Assembly (NCBI GenBank): GCA_045586385.1
Contig: JAZNAE010000003.1
Location: forward strand, 1 to 54,345
Reading direction: 5' to 3'
DNA from: Suilimivivens sp045586385
GTDB lineage: Bacteria; Bacillota; Clostridia; Lachnospirales; Lachnospiraceae
Length of the DNA: 54,345 nt
The notes below the pieces were generated by a model. It was not told where the DNA came from. It saw only the letters and a list, made by a program, of their open reading frames with translations, and ran no database searches. The translations under genes and the position numbers were made by a program. Positions 40,832 to 50,474 of the stretch are shown here, piece after piece. Every line of letters begins with the position of its first letter. The stretch's first letter is position 1.

Positions 40832-42352
40832 ATGAAAGAAAACAGAACATATCAAATAAATCCTGATGCAAAAGTATTTTTCCATAATAATGTGGATTTT
40901 TGCGTAGGAACCGGAAGAATGGGCCTTGCGCTTCAGCAGGAATACCAGGAACAGTTAAAGTTTGTGCAGGAGGAAATCGGATTTAAACATATCAGAGGAC
41001 ATGGTTTGTTTTCAGATGATATGGCAATCTATCAAGAATATGTGGATGCTAAGGGGAATAAGAAGGCAGAGTATAATTTTACCTACCTGGATTTGGTGAT
41101 GGATAGTTATAAGAAACAAAATTTACGCCCGTTTCTGGAGCTGGGATTTATGCCGGATAAATTGGCATCCGGGGAGCAGACTGTTTTCTATTGGAAAGGA
41201 AACGTGACTCCGCCGAAAAGTTATGAGGCATGGTGTGATTTGGTGACAGCTACTTTGACACATTTGATGGAGAGATATGGCGTAGATGAAGTGGTACAGT
41301 GGCCCATCGAGGTATGGAATGAACCCAATTTGCCCGGCTTTTGGAAAGATGCGGATATGGAAGAGTATTTTAAACTCTTTGAAACCACTTTTAAAGAAAT
41401 TAAAGCCTTAGATAAGCGTTTCCGCGTTGGCGGTCCCGCAGTTTGCGGTGTCAGGGATGAATTTTGGATAAGAGAATTTTTGAATTTCTGCAAAAAGCAG
41501 AATTTGAAACCGGATTTTATCACCCGTCATCATTACACGACAGAACTGCCTGAGAAGCAAGGTCACTATGGTTATGCAGAGTTATCTGATGCGCAGGCCG
41601 GCTTTGACAACCTGCAGACCAGCAGGGATATTATTGACAGTTTTGAAGAATTCAAGGGTTTAGAAATACACATTACGGAGTTTAACACTTCTTATATTCC
41701 CAATTGCCCGCTGCATGATACCAATCAGAATGCGGCATATCTGGCACAGCAGTTGTCAAAGCTAGGAGATGTGAATGAATCCTATTCGTATTGGACATTT
41801 GGCGATATTTTTGAGGAGCAGGGAGTTCCCTTTACGCCATTCCATGGTGGTTTTGGGTTGGTGGCTAACGGATGTATTCCAAAACCCACATTCTGGACGT
41901 TTAAGTTTTACAAGGACTTAAGCGGTGAGTGTGTACATAAATCAGAGGATATGGTAGTACTTCGCACGAAGAATGGCAGTTATAAAGGGATTGCATGGAA
42001 CGCGGGCAGAGAGCGTACAGGCAGAGAACTTGATTTGTCATTGGTGTTACCGGCTATGAGCGGGCAGGAGTATGTTTTGCTTACCAAGACGGTGGATGAG
42101 GATACCTGTAATCCGCTTAAGTTGTGGCATGACTTGGGAGAGCCTGCAAGCTTAAGTGAAGAACAACGCAAGCTTTTGCGTGACCATGGAAGGCCGATGA
42201 TTGCAAGCAGACGCATGAGAGCAGAAGACGGCAAAGCCTCTCTTAATCTGAATGTGAAAGAACACGGAGTGATATATTTTGAACTGCGGCCGGTTTGTCA
42301 GAAGAGTGACAGAGGCTATGATTATGAAAGAGTAATGCAGTTTAAAGGATAA
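40832..42352 (+). CDS. GH39 beta-xylosidase
   Basis: A 506-residue glycosidase without signal peptide, so cytosolic. The acid/base is E164 in EVWNEPN and the nucleophile is E283 in ITEFNTSY, both in the sequence setting of GH39 beta-xylosidases; the N-terminal fold also has HIRGHGLFSDDM typical of that family. It would release xylose from imported xylo-oligosaccharides. AraC regulator divergent upstream; MATE exporter gene 26 nt downstream and probably co-transcribed. A close GH39 specificity such as alpha-L-iduronidase is unlikely in this setting. Confidence 0.93.
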   Translation: MKENRTYQINPDAKVFFHNNVDFCVGTGRMGLALQQEYQEQLKFVQEEIGFKHIRGHGLFSDDMAIYQEYVDAKGNKKAEYNFTYLDLVMDSYKKQNLRPFLELGFMPDKLASGEQTVFYWKGNVTPPKSYEAWCDLVTATLTHLMERYGVDEVVQWPIEVWNEPNLPGFWKDADMEEYFKLFETTFKEIKALDKRFRVGGPAVCGVRDEFWIREFLNFCKKQNLKPDFITRHHYTTELPEKQGHYGYAELSDAQAGFDNLQTSRDIIDSFEEFKGLEIHITEFNTSYIPNCPLHDTNQNAAYLAQQLSKLGDVNESYSYWTFGDIFEEQGVPFTPFHGGFGLVANGCIPKPTFWTFKFYKDLSGECVHKSEDMVVLRTKNGSYKGIAWNAGRERTGRELDLSLVLPAMSGQEYVLLTKTVDEDTCNPLKLWHDLGEPASLSEEQRKLLRDHGRPMIASRRMRAEDGKASLNLNVKEHGVIYFELRPVCQKSDRGYDYERVMQFKG

Positions 42353-42378
42353 TTTTCCCGGAAGGATAGTGAGTTAAA

Positions 42379-43722
42379 ATGAAATCAAAGACATTAAATA
42401 TGACGGAAGGTAGTCCTGTCCGGTTGTTAATCATTTTTGCAATTCCCATGCTGATCGGAAATGTATTTCAGCAAATGTACAATTTGGTGGACTCCGTGAT
42501 TGTAGGAAGATATATCGGTGCAGACGCACTTGCAGCAGTAGGTGCAACCAATTCTGTCTCCTTCTTGTTTTTTGCACTTTGTAACGGAATCGGAAGCGGT
42601 GCAGGTATCATTACAGCACAGCAGTTTGGTGCAGGCAATCAGGATAATGTAAAAAAGTCCATTGTGAACGCAGCCTACATTATGCTGGTGGGGTCAGTGG
42701 CAATGGGAATCGTGGCGTATCTGGCAACAGGAGTTGCGCTTCGGGCCATGGCAACACCGGAGGAAATTATGGCAGATGCGATTGTTTATATGCACATGCA
42801 ATGTCTGGGATTGCCACTGATAGCAGTGTATAATCATGCATCGTCTATGCTGCGGGCATTGGGGGATTCTAAAACACCTTTATATTTTTTGGTTTTTTCC
42901 TGCTTTTTAAATGTGGGATTGGACTTATTGTTTGTATGTGTATTTGGAATGGGTATTTTCGGTGCAGCGGTTGCCACCATGATTGCCCAGTTTATTGCAG
43001 GCGTAGGTTGTCTTCTTTATGCACTGAAATATAACAGTTATTTCCGATTGGAAAAGAAGCACTTTTCGCCGGATAAACAGATGATATGGGGATCTATAAG
43101 ATTAGGCGTTCCCTTGTCTTTACAGTTTTCCATGATTGCCATATCCTGTATGGCACTTCAAAGAGTAGTAAACGGGTATGGGGCAGCAGTTGTGGCAGCT
43201 TTTACGGCTACCGGAAGAGTGGAACAGTTATTACATCAGCCTTACGGTACACTTTGTGCAGCCCTCTCTACTTATTCGGGACAGAATCTGGGAGCTAAAA
43301 ATATGGAGAGGATCAAGCTTGGATTTAGGAAGAGCATGATGATGATGACTGTTTTTTCCCTGTTAATGCTTCCTCTCATGCAGTTTTTCGGAGAACCCAT
43401 TATACAGTTATTTGTAGATGATGCACAGGTAATACGATACGGTGCGGTAGCCATGAAGATTACCAGTTGGTTTTATATATTCCTTGGAATGATTTATATG
43501 ACCAGAGGTGTACTAAACGGAGTGGGTGATGCACTGTTTGCCCTTCAAAACGGTATTGTAGAGGTGGTTGGCCGTATTATTATTCCGGTTGGCCTTTGCA
43601 TGATTCCGGCAATCGGTGTTTGGGGAATCTGGTGGGCTACGGGAGTGACATGGATGATAAGTGCACTATTCTGCGTTTTAAGATATTTTTCATGGAGAAA
43701 GAAACATATTTTTGAGGGATAA
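42379..43722 (+). CDS. MATE family multidrug/sugar-associated exporter
   Basis: A 447-residue polytopic membrane protein with about twelve segments and the MATE pattern of two matched halves: N-terminal PMLIGNVFQQMYNLVDSVIVGRYIG and LAAVGA, and a similar repeat from about residue 230 on. Such transporters exchange Na+ or H+ for cationic drugs or metabolites. It follows the xylosidase gene by 26 nt with a weak GGAAGGATAGTGAG ribosome region, suggesting co-transcription. The substrate is unknown. Confidence 0.93.
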   Translation: MKSKTLNMTEGSPVRLLIIFAIPMLIGNVFQQMYNLVDSVIVGRYIGADALAAVGATNSVSFLFFALCNGIGSGAGIITAQQFGAGNQDNVKKSIVNAAYIMLVGSVAMGIVAYLATGVALRAMATPEEIMADAIVYMHMQCLGLPLIAVYNHASSMLRALGDSKTPLYFLVFSCFLNVGLDLLFVCVFGMGIFGAAVATMIAQFIAGVGCLLYALKYNSYFRLEKKHFSPDKQMIWGSIRLGVPLSLQFSMIAISCMALQRVVNGYGAAVVAAFTATGRVEQLLHQPYGTLCAALSTYSGQNLGAKNMERIKLGFRKSMMMMTVFSLLMLPLMQFFGEPIIQLFVDDAQVIRYGAVAMKITSWFYIFLGMIYMTRGVLNGVGDALFALQNGIVEVVGRIIIPVGLCMIPAIGVWGIWWATGVTWMISALFCVLRYFSWRKKHIFEG

Positions 43723-43727
43723 TTCCC

Positions 43728-43756
43728 TTTACATTTATGAGAGTGCGATATATAAT
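43728..43756 (+). promoter_or_regulatory. Sigma-A promoter for degV-like gene
   Basis: TTTACA (43728-43733), exactly 17 nt, TATAAT (43751-43756), 44 nt before the start codon. Only one base differs from full consensus. Confidence 0.85.
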
Positions 43757-43799
43757 GTAGTAATGAAAACTACATTGGAAATGTAAGGGAGAAACAAAA

Positions 43800-44687
43800 A
43801 TGGAAAATTTTGTGCTCAGTGGCTGTTCTACGGCAGACTTATCAAAGGAGCATTTTGAAAAAAGAAATATTAATTATATTTGTTTTCATTATGAACTTGA
43901 CGGAAAACAATATGCAGATGATTTGGGTGTGTCCATGTCTTTTGAAGACTTTTATAAAGCAATGCAAAATGGCGCAGATACAAAGACATCTCAGATTAAT
44001 GAAGTTGAATTTGAAGAATATTTCGAAAAGTTTTTGAAAAACGGACAGGATATCTTACATTTATGTTTGTCTTCCGGTATTACAGGAGTAATAAACTCTG
44101 CCAATATTGCAAAGCAGGTTTTGGAGGAAAAATATCCTGACAGAAAAATATATATTGTGGATTCAATGGCGGCATCTTCCGGCTTTGGACTGTTTCTCGA
44201 TAAACTTGCCGATTTAAGAGATGAAGGAAAGACAATTGATGAATTGTACGAGTGGGCAGAAGCAAATAAAAAGAAAATGCATCACTGGTTCTTTACTTCG
44301 GACTTAACTTTTTTTGTGAAAGGTGGAAGAGTGTCCAAGGCAGCAGGCTTTTTTGGAGGAGTTTTAAGCATCTGTCCGCTTCTCAATGTAGACTTTGAGG
44401 GAAAACTGATTCCCCGTTTTAAAATCAGAACCAAAAAGAAAGTCATTGAAGCAGCTGTTGAGCAGATGAAGTTACATGCACAGGACGGACTTGATTACAG
44501 CGGCAAGTGCTATATCAGTCAGGCGGCATGCTACGAAGATGCGGAAGCAGTGGCAAAATTGGTAGAAGAAGCATTCCCCAAATTAGATGGCAAGGTATTG
44601 ATTAACAGTATCGGCACTACCATCGGAAGCCATACAGGCCCGGGAACCGTTGCACTCTTTTTCTGGGGAGATGAGAGAGTAGATTGA
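43800..44687 (+). CDS. DegV family fatty-acid-binding protein
   Basis: A 295-residue cytosolic protein with the DegV two-domain layout: FVLSGCSTADLS at the start, KTSQIN near residue 61, the lipid-carboxylate contact region LSSGITG and VDSMAASSGFG. Family members bind a fatty acid, and some (FakB) supply it to FakA kinase for phospholipid synthesis. No fakA gene is nearby. It has its own strong promoter and is followed by a terminator, so is monocistronic. Confidence 0.93.
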   Translation: MENFVLSGCSTADLSKEHFEKRNINYICFHYELDGKQYADDLGVSMSFEDFYKAMQNGADTKTSQINEVEFEEYFEKFLKNGQDILHLCLSSGITGVINSANIAKQVLEEKYPDRKIYIVDSMAASSGFGLFLDKLADLRDEGKTIDELYEWAEANKKKMHHWFFTSDLTFFVKGGRVSKAAGFFGGVLSICPLLNVDFEGKLIPRFKIRTKKKVIEAAVEQMKLHAQDGLDYSGKCYISQAACYEDAEAVAKLVEEAFPKLDGKVLINSIGTTIGSHTGPGTVALFFWGDERVD

Positions 44688-44692
44688 TATGT

Positions 44693-44736
44693 AAAATCCC
44701 TTTCTTGGCAGTATTGCAAAGGAAGGGATTTTTTTA
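44693..44736 (+). terminator. Intrinsic terminator after degV-like gene
   Basis: AAAATCCCTT (44693-44702) pairs with AAGGGATTTT (44723-44732), with a loop of 20 nt that can partly pair, followed by further T residues. It lies between the degV stop and the GH27 ribosome site. Confidence 0.8.
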
Positions 44737-44764
44737 TAAAGTTTTGCTTGAGAAAGGAAGAATT

Positions 44765-46042
44765 ATGGATAAGAATTTATTTGCAAAGACACCGCCCATG
44801 GGCTGGAACAGTTATGATTATTATGATACTACGGTAAATGAAGAGCAAGTGAAAGCAAACGCAGACTATATGGCGCTCAATTTGAAAAAGTATGGCTGGG
44901 AATATATTGTCGTAGATATTGAGTGGTATGCACATGAAGCCGGCTCGCAGAGAGATAAATTTCAATATATTCCGTTTTCCAAGTTGGAAATGGACGAGTA
45001 TTCCAGACTTATGCCGGATCCGGAGAGATTTCCTTCATCGAAAGATGGGGCGGGGTTTGCTCCGCTTGCAGATTATATCCATCATTTAGGCCTTAAATTC
45101 GGAATACATATTATGAGAGGGGTGCCCAGAATAGCAGCGCACCTTCATACTCCGATAAAAGGAAGCGGGGCATCAGCGAATCAGATTGCAGATGCTTCTT
45201 CCATATGTCCATGGAATCCCGATATGTACGGTGTGGTGGATTCTGCTGACGGACAGGCGTATTATGACTCCCTGTTAGAACTTTATGCTTCATGGGGAGT
45301 GGATTTTATCAAATGTGATGATATATGCAGATATGACCAGCCTTCTTCTAAAAAGGAAATCGAAATGATAGCAAAAGCGATAAAGAAATGCGGACGTCCC
45401 ATCGTGTTTTCTTTATCGCCGGGGCCTGCAATCATTGAAGAGGCTTGGTACTATGAAAAGCACGCAAATATGTGGCGTATCACAGATGATTTTTGGGATG
45501 AATTCAGGCTGCTTAAGGATATGTTCAGACGCTGTGAAATTTGGCAGGAGCATGTGAAAGAAGGCTGTTATCCGGACTGCGATATGCTCCCCGTGGGTAT
45601 GCTTGGAAAAGGCTTTTGGAATGAACATAAGACACATTTTACTGAATCGGAGCAGCGTATCATGATGACACTTTGGTGCCTCTTCGGATCGCCGCTTATG
45701 ATAGGTGGGGAGCTTACAATGCTGGATGACTTTACGGTAGCACTTCTTACGAACGAAAAAGTTCTTGCAATGCTTGGGCCGGATTGCAAGCCTTGTCAGA
45801 TTGCAAGGGATGACAGAAAAGCAATTTGGATGGCAGAGAACAAGAATACAAAAGAAAAATATGTTGCACTGTTTAATCTGGGTGACGACAAGCAGAAAAT
45901 AGAAGTCTCCTTCGAAGAACTGAATGTTGAAAAAGAAGAAGTGAGCTTGGAAGAACTTTGGAGTGGTGAAAAAAATTTACAAAAAAATAAAATTATGTCA
46001 GAAGTAGACATCCATGATTGTAAGGTATATCTTCTAAAATAA
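44765..46042 (+). CDS. GH27 glycosidase (alpha-galactosidase-like)
   Basis: About 425 residues without signal peptide. The N-terminal TPPMGWNSYD opens a TIM barrel; nucleophile D185 lies in WGVDFIKCDD and the acid/base is D241 or D242 in RITDDFW. A C-terminal beta-sandwich follows. This is the GH27 plan for alpha-galactosidases; the subgroup with SLSPGP after strand 6 may prefer other alpha-linked sugars such as beta-L-arabinopyranose. The start is set by AAGGAAG before the ATG at 44765; an upstream in-frame ATG at 44684 lies before the terminator. With galK nearby, release and phosphorylation of galactose is a reasonable reading. Confidence 0.9.
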   Translation: MDKNLFAKTPPMGWNSYDYYDTTVNEEQVKANADYMALNLKKYGWEYIVVDIEWYAHEAGSQRDKFQYIPFSKLEMDEYSRLMPDPERFPSSKDGAGFAPLADYIHHLGLKFGIHIMRGVPRIAAHLHTPIKGSGASANQIADASSICPWNPDMYGVVDSADGQAYYDSLLELYASWGVDFIKCDDICRYDQPSSKKEIEMIAKAIKKCGRPIVFSLSPGPAIIEEAWYYEKHANMWRITDDFWDEFRLLKDMFRRCEIWQEHVKEGCYPDCDMLPVGMLGKGFWNEHKTHFTESEQRIMMTLWCLFGSPLMIGGELTMLDDFTVALLTNEKVLAMLGPDCKPCQIARDDRKAIWMAENKNTKEKYVALFNLGDDKQKIEVSFEELNVEKEEVSLEELWSGEKNLQKNKIMSEVDIHDCKVYLLK

Positions 46043-46059
46043 AAATTTCAGGTCTGCTC

Positions 46060-46086
46060 TAAAGTCTTTGAAAAAAAGTCCGATAC
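46060..46086 (+). promoter_or_regulatory. Sigma-28 promoter of the late flagellar operon
   Basis: TAAAGTCT (46060-46067, 7/8), 11-nt spacer, TCCGATAC (46079-46086, 6/8 against GCCGATAA). It lies 40 nt before the flgM start and after the unrelated GH27 gene. Confidence 0.85.
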
Positions 46087-46126
46087 TTATAGTAACAACG
46101 AGTTATCCATGGAAGGAGGAGAACTT

Positions 46127-46402
46127 ATGCGTATCGAGGCTTATACACAAGTACAGCAGCTTTATAATACGAAAAAAGTAAATAAAGCAGAAGCAAAGTC
46201 AAAAGTAAGCTTTTCCGATCAACTGCAAATTTCCAGTATCGGTAAGGATATCCAGACAGCCAAAGCAGCAGTAGCAGGCAGCGCAGATATCAGGGAAGAT
46301 ATCACAGCTCCTATTAAAGCACAGATTCAGGCAGGCATCTATGAGGTGAGTGCAGAAAGTTTTGCTGACAAATTGCTTAAGAAATACGAAGAAATGAGGT
46401 AA
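46127..46402 (+). CDS. flgM: Anti-sigma-28 factor FlgM
   Basis: A 91-residue, mostly charged protein. The C-terminal half (TAPIKAQIQAGIYEVSAESF followed by KLLKKYEEMR) is the sigma-28-binding helix region of FlgM. The AAGGAGGAG ribosome site fixes the ATG at 46127. It would hold the flagellar sigma factor until the hook is complete. It heads the late flagellar operon behind a sigma-28 promoter, giving negative feedback. Confidence 0.93.
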   Translation: MRIEAYTQVQQLYNTKKVNKAEAKSKVSFSDQLQISSIGKDIQTAKAAVAGSADIREDITAPIKAQIQAGIYEVSAESFADKLLKKYEEMR

Positions 46403-46408
46403 TTATCC

Positions 46409-46927
46409 GTGGCAAGTTTAATGGAAAACCTGATAGAAGTACTGGACCAAGAGAGCCGGGAATATGAAAGCTTGCTGGAATTATCAATGAAGAAAACGCC
46501 GGTGATTGTTACCGGTAATTTAGAAGAATTAGCCAAAATCACGGAAGAAGAACAAATCGTTGTCGGTAAAATTACGCACCTTGACCGTAAGAGGGAGGAA
46601 CTATTTGCCGATATCGCCAACGTAATTAACAAGGATGTTAAAACGCTGATGCTTACAGATCTTATTTCCATGTTGGAACCCAGACCTGTAGAGCAACAGA
46701 AGCTGGCTAAAGTGCATGACAGATTAAAAGCAGCCGTTCACGAGGTAGAGCGTGTGAACGGACAGAACAGAACACTGATTCAGAATGCTCTGGAGATGGT
46801 GGAATTCGAGATGAATATTTTGCAGTCTGTGAAAACTGCGCCGGAGACCGCCAATTATGACAGGGGTGCCTATAATACAGGCAGCCAGATGGGAGTAGAT
46901 GCCGGAGGATTCGATGCCAGACAGTAG
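46409..46927 (+). CDS. flgN: FlgN-family flagellar export chaperone
   Basis: A 172-residue, largely helical protein of the FlgN family (LLELSMKKTPVIVTGNLEEL region, then long amphipathic helices). It precedes flgK and flgL, whose products FlgN escorts to the export gate. The likely start is GTG at 46409, preceded by GAGG. The last ~30 residues are Gly/Asn/Gln-rich and probably disordered, as in homologues. Six nt separate it from flgM. Confidence 0.88.
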   Translation: MASLMENLIEVLDQESREYESLLELSMKKTPVIVTGNLEELAKITEEEQIVVGKITHLDRKREELFADIANVINKDVKTLMLTDLISMLEPRPVEQQKLAKVHDRLKAAVHEVERVNGQNRTLIQNALEMVEFEMNILQSVKTAPETANYDRGAYNTGSQMGVDAGGFDARQ

Positions 46928-46955
46928 TTCCTTGCAGATATAAGAGGTGAACACG

Positions 46956-48566
46956 ATGAGTTTGATGGGTGCATTATATGTCGGAACTTCCGGATTACAA
47001 ACAGGTCAAAATGCGTTAAATACTACAGCGCATAATATGTCTAACGTAGATACTGAAGGGTATACCAGGCAGCAGGTGCAGCTTGGTACCCGTTTTTATA
47101 ATACTATTTCCAAGACCGGTTCTGCGAATGCTTATCAGCAGATTGGTCTTGGTGTCAATTATTCTAATGTAAAACAGGTCAGAGATTATTTCCTTGATAA
47201 AACTTACAGACGGGAAGCGGGAAGAGGTGCCTTTTACGACACATCCGTTGAAGCAGTGGAAGAGGTTGAAGATCTTTTCCAGGAACTTCAAGGGGAAACC
47301 TTTTCTGAAGCCCTTGATAATCTTTGGGTATCGGTGCAGGAGCTTGCAAAAGATCCTTCCAGTGCCGTTAACCAGGGTGTGTTTGTGCAACGCTGCTATG
47401 AATTTATAGAGCGTGCAGGTTCAGTTTATCAGGGACTTTGTGAATATCAGGACAACTTAAATTTTAAGATAAAAGAACAAGTGGAAACCATTAATAAATA
47501 TGGTGAGAGAATCAAAGAGTTAAACGATGAAATCTTAATGATTGAATCAGCTAAATTCGAAAAGGCAAATGATCTTCGCGATGAGCGGAATCACTTGATA
47601 GATGAACTTTCCAAGATGGGTTACATTTCTGTGGATGAGGACCCGCAAGGTTATGTAACCATTCAGTTTGAAGGCAATGATTTTGTAAAGGACGACATGG
47701 TAAACCGAATCGAAGTCAAGGCAGATGAACTGACAGGTTTCTATACACCTTATTGGGATAAATTTGCTGATAAAGTGATGAAACCGGACGGCACCATTGA
47801 TGTGAAGATAGAAGGTGCAGAAGTATACAATATGCAGCAGGTCATCTCTTCTGATATGAATACTGACATCGGAGCCTTAAAGGCAATGTTGTTTGCAAGA
47901 GGTACCGACAGGGCTACATACGAAGATTTGGCAGATGAGCAACATTACGAAACAAATATTTCCCAGTCGGTTATCATGAATGTCCAGGCGGAATTCGACC
48001 AGCTTGTAAATAAGATTGTAAATGCTATTAACGGCGTGCTGGCAGAGGCAGCTGATAGGGACAGTGGATACTTGGTAGATGCCAATGATGACCCGTATCA
48101 AGTATTTAAACTGATTGCCGATGTAGAGGATGGTAGTCATAATCCATACTTCACAGTAGAAAATATTATTATTAACGGTGAACTGAAGCAGGCCCCTTCG
48201 TTACTTGGCTTTATTAAAGAAGACGGTAAGGTAGACCAGGAAACCGTAGATAAATTAAAAGATCTTTTCACACAGGAATTATACACACTAAATCCGAAGG
48301 TGAAGACAAAAACAAATTTCCTAAATTATTATAATAACCTGATTTCCCAGGTGGCAAATACCGGTTCGGTTATGAAGGGAATCAGCGAGAACCAGCAGAT
48401 TACCGTGGACAGCACGGCAGCAGCAAGAGAACAGATATTAGGTGTATCTTCAGATGAAGAATTAAGCAACATGATTATGTTCCAGAATGCGTTTAACGCA
48501 TCCAGCAGATACATCAACGCAGTAAGCCAGATGCTGGAGCACATTATCATGACGTTAGGAAGATAA
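46956..48566 (+). CDS. flgK: Flagellar hook-associated protein 1 FlgK
   Basis: A 536-residue FlgK: N-terminal rod/hook signature (GALYVGTSGLQTGQNALN, then NTTAHNMSNVDTEGYTRQ), long helical D1 region with LAKDPSS and ANDLRDERNHLIDELS, and C-terminal NMIMFQNAFNASSRYINAV with a final hydrophobic helix. AAGAGGTG sets the ATG at 46956 over an upstream GTG at 46947. FlgK forms the first hook-filament junction ring. A second flgK-like gene follows 15 nt downstream. Confidence 0.94.
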   Translation: MSLMGALYVGTSGLQTGQNALNTTAHNMSNVDTEGYTRQQVQLGTRFYNTISKTGSANAYQQIGLGVNYSNVKQVRDYFLDKTYRREAGRGAFYDTSVEAVEEVEDLFQELQGETFSEALDNLWVSVQELAKDPSSAVNQGVFVQRCYEFIERAGSVYQGLCEYQDNLNFKIKEQVETINKYGERIKELNDEILMIESAKFEKANDLRDERNHLIDELSKMGYISVDEDPQGYVTIQFEGNDFVKDDMVNRIEVKADELTGFYTPYWDKFADKVMKPDGTIDVKIEGAEVYNMQQVISSDMNTDIGALKAMLFARGTDRATYEDLADEQHYETNISQSVIMNVQAEFDQLVNKIVNAINGVLAEAADRDSGYLVDANDDPYQVFKLIADVEDGSHNPYFTVENIIINGELKQAPSLLGFIKEDGKVDQETVDKLKDLFTQELYTLNPKVKTKTNFLNYYNNLISQVANTGSVMKGISENQQITVDSTAAAREQILGVSSDEELSNMIMFQNAFNASSRYINAVSQMLEHIIMTLGR

Positions 48567-48581
48567 GAGAGGGGTGAGGTA

Positions 48582-50453
48582 ATGCCTTCACAGTTTTTTG
48601 GACTTAATATAGCGGCTTCGGGACTTAGAGCTTCCAATGCAGCCTTAAATACTACAGCGAATAATATTGCAAATGCACAGACAGACGGTTATTCCAGACA
48701 GCAGGTAACCCAGCAGGCAGCGAACGCCATCAGGACATTTACTACTTACGGATGTGCCGGCGCCGGCGTTGATACCATTGCAATTGAACGTGTCAGAGAT
48801 TCTTTCTATGATGTAAAATATTGGGACAATAACTGTAAATACGGTGAATATGAAGTGAAGTCCTATTATGCGGGAACGATAGAAGATTATTTCGAGGATG
48901 ACGGTGTTACCGGATTTACTTCTGTATTTAATGATATGAGCAATGCACTCCAGTCATTGGTTTCCAATGCAAGTTTAGATACTTCCAAGGCAGAGTTTAT
49001 TTCCAAAGCCAAAGCACTTACCGATTATTTTAACAATATGTACGGTAACCTTCAGGAATTGCAGGAAGATGTAAACCTTGAAATCAAGCAGAATGTAGAT
49101 CAGATTAACTCGATTGCAGAGAAAATTGCTACATTAAATAAACAGGTGAATGTAATTGAACTTTCCGGTGCGGCAGCCAATGAACTTCGTGATCAGAGGG
49201 AAAAACTGGTTGATGAACTTTCCGAAATCGTAGATGTACAGATTACGGAACTTCCCATTTACGACAGCAACGATCCCACCAGAGAGACCGGCGGAACCAG
49301 ATACATTGTACAGATTGCCGGCGGACAGACTTTGGTAGATGCCAACGATTACAATACCCTTTCCTATACAGCCAGAAGCTCCGAGGAAAAGGTAAACCAG
49401 ACGGACATCGATGGACTTTATCAGATTATGTGGTCCAACGGAAATGAATTTAATCTTACCAATGCAGCAATGGAAGGTAAGTTAAAAGGGCTTGTACAGT
49501 TCAGGGATGGTAATAACGGGGCGAATTTCCATGGTAAAGTAGTGGATGGCAGTATCAGTAAAGTGGAGGTTGAAAAGCCGGATGGTACTAAAGTAGAAAA
49601 GCCGACCATTCAGATACAAGTGGAAGAGGATTATCTGAAAAATATGCAGGAATGTACCCTTTCCAATACCGGTGGTGTAATCAATATCGGAAATACAATT
49701 TTCTATTATGATGATTGGTCCTATGATCAGGGAACCGGAATTTACACGTTTACTATGAATGAAGATAAAAATGACGTAAGTCTTACGGAGAGTTTGTACG
49801 GAAAAGATGCCAAGACCGAAGATGCCATTAAGTATCAGGGCATTCCCTATTATATGGAGCAGATGAATGCATGGATCCGAGGATTTGTGGATAAGGTGAA
49901 TTCCATTTTTACAAGCGGATATTATACGGGTTCTAAAAATCCGGATGATAAAGGGTGTATTTTCTTTACTGCAAACAAGGCAACTGAAGGACAGTATACG
50001 GCTGATGAATTGCGGGCAAATGAAGGCAACGGACTTTATGAAATTACAGCAGGTAATTTTGCGGTAAATGATGCATTGATAGCAAATGCCGGCTTGTTGG
50101 GAACCAGAGGGGAATTCGGCAACGGTCCCGAAGAATGTGAAAAAGTAAAGGAAATGATTGATCTTCTGACCAGCAAGGAAAAATTCAGTTTCCGTAACGG
50201 AAGTGCCGATGAACTTTTGGAATCCTTACTTGCGGACGTGGCATTAAATGCAAGTAATGCAAATACATTCTGTACCACATACAAAGGCTTGCAGACCTCC
50301 ATTGACAACCAGAGAACTTCCGTGTCAGGTGTAGATGAAGATGAAGAAGCAGTAAGCCTGGTGAAATATCAGAATGCGTATACATTATCTTCCAAAATGG
50401 TTCAGACACTGACAGAAATTTATGACCAACTGATTTTACAGACAGGCGTATAA
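48582..50453 (+). CDS. Second, longer FlgK-like hook-associated protein
   Basis: A 623-residue FlgK homologue: N-terminal GLNIAASGLRASNAALN and NTTANNIANAQTDGYSRQ, the helical domain with ANELRDQREKLVDELSEI, and C-terminal SLVKYQNAYTLSSKMVQTL. It is clearly a paralogue of the gene before it but about 87 residues longer, with extra sequence in the variable outer domain (about residues 290-440, including the KVEVEKPDGTKVEKP region). AGAGAGGGGTGAGG precedes the ATG. Either both proteins build the junction or one is an alternative cap. Both keep the terminal helices needed for assembly. Confidence 0.92.
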   Translation: MPSQFFGLNIAASGLRASNAALNTTANNIANAQTDGYSRQQVTQQAANAIRTFTTYGCAGAGVDTIAIERVRDSFYDVKYWDNNCKYGEYEVKSYYAGTIEDYFEDDGVTGFTSVFNDMSNALQSLVSNASLDTSKAEFISKAKALTDYFNNMYGNLQELQEDVNLEIKQNVDQINSIAEKIATLNKQVNVIELSGAAANELRDQREKLVDELSEIVDVQITELPIYDSNDPTRETGGTRYIVQIAGGQTLVDANDYNTLSYTARSSEEKVNQTDIDGLYQIMWSNGNEFNLTNAAMEGKLKGLVQFRDGNNGANFHGKVVDGSISKVEVEKPDGTKVEKPTIQIQVEEDYLKNMQECTLSNTGGVINIGNTIFYYDDWSYDQGTGIYTFTMNEDKNDVSLTESLYGKDAKTEDAIKYQGIPYYMEQMNAWIRGFVDKVNSIFTSGYYTGSKNPDDKGCIFFTANKATEGQYTADELRANEGNGLYEITAGNFAVNDALIANAGLLGTRGEFGNGPEECEKVKEMIDLLTSKEKFSFRNGSADELLESLLADVALNASNANTFCTTYKGLQTSIDNQRTSVSGVDEDEEAVSLVKYQNAYTLSSKMVQTLTEIYDQLILQTGV

Positions 50454-50474
50454 TGAGAAAGGTGAGGAATTCGT

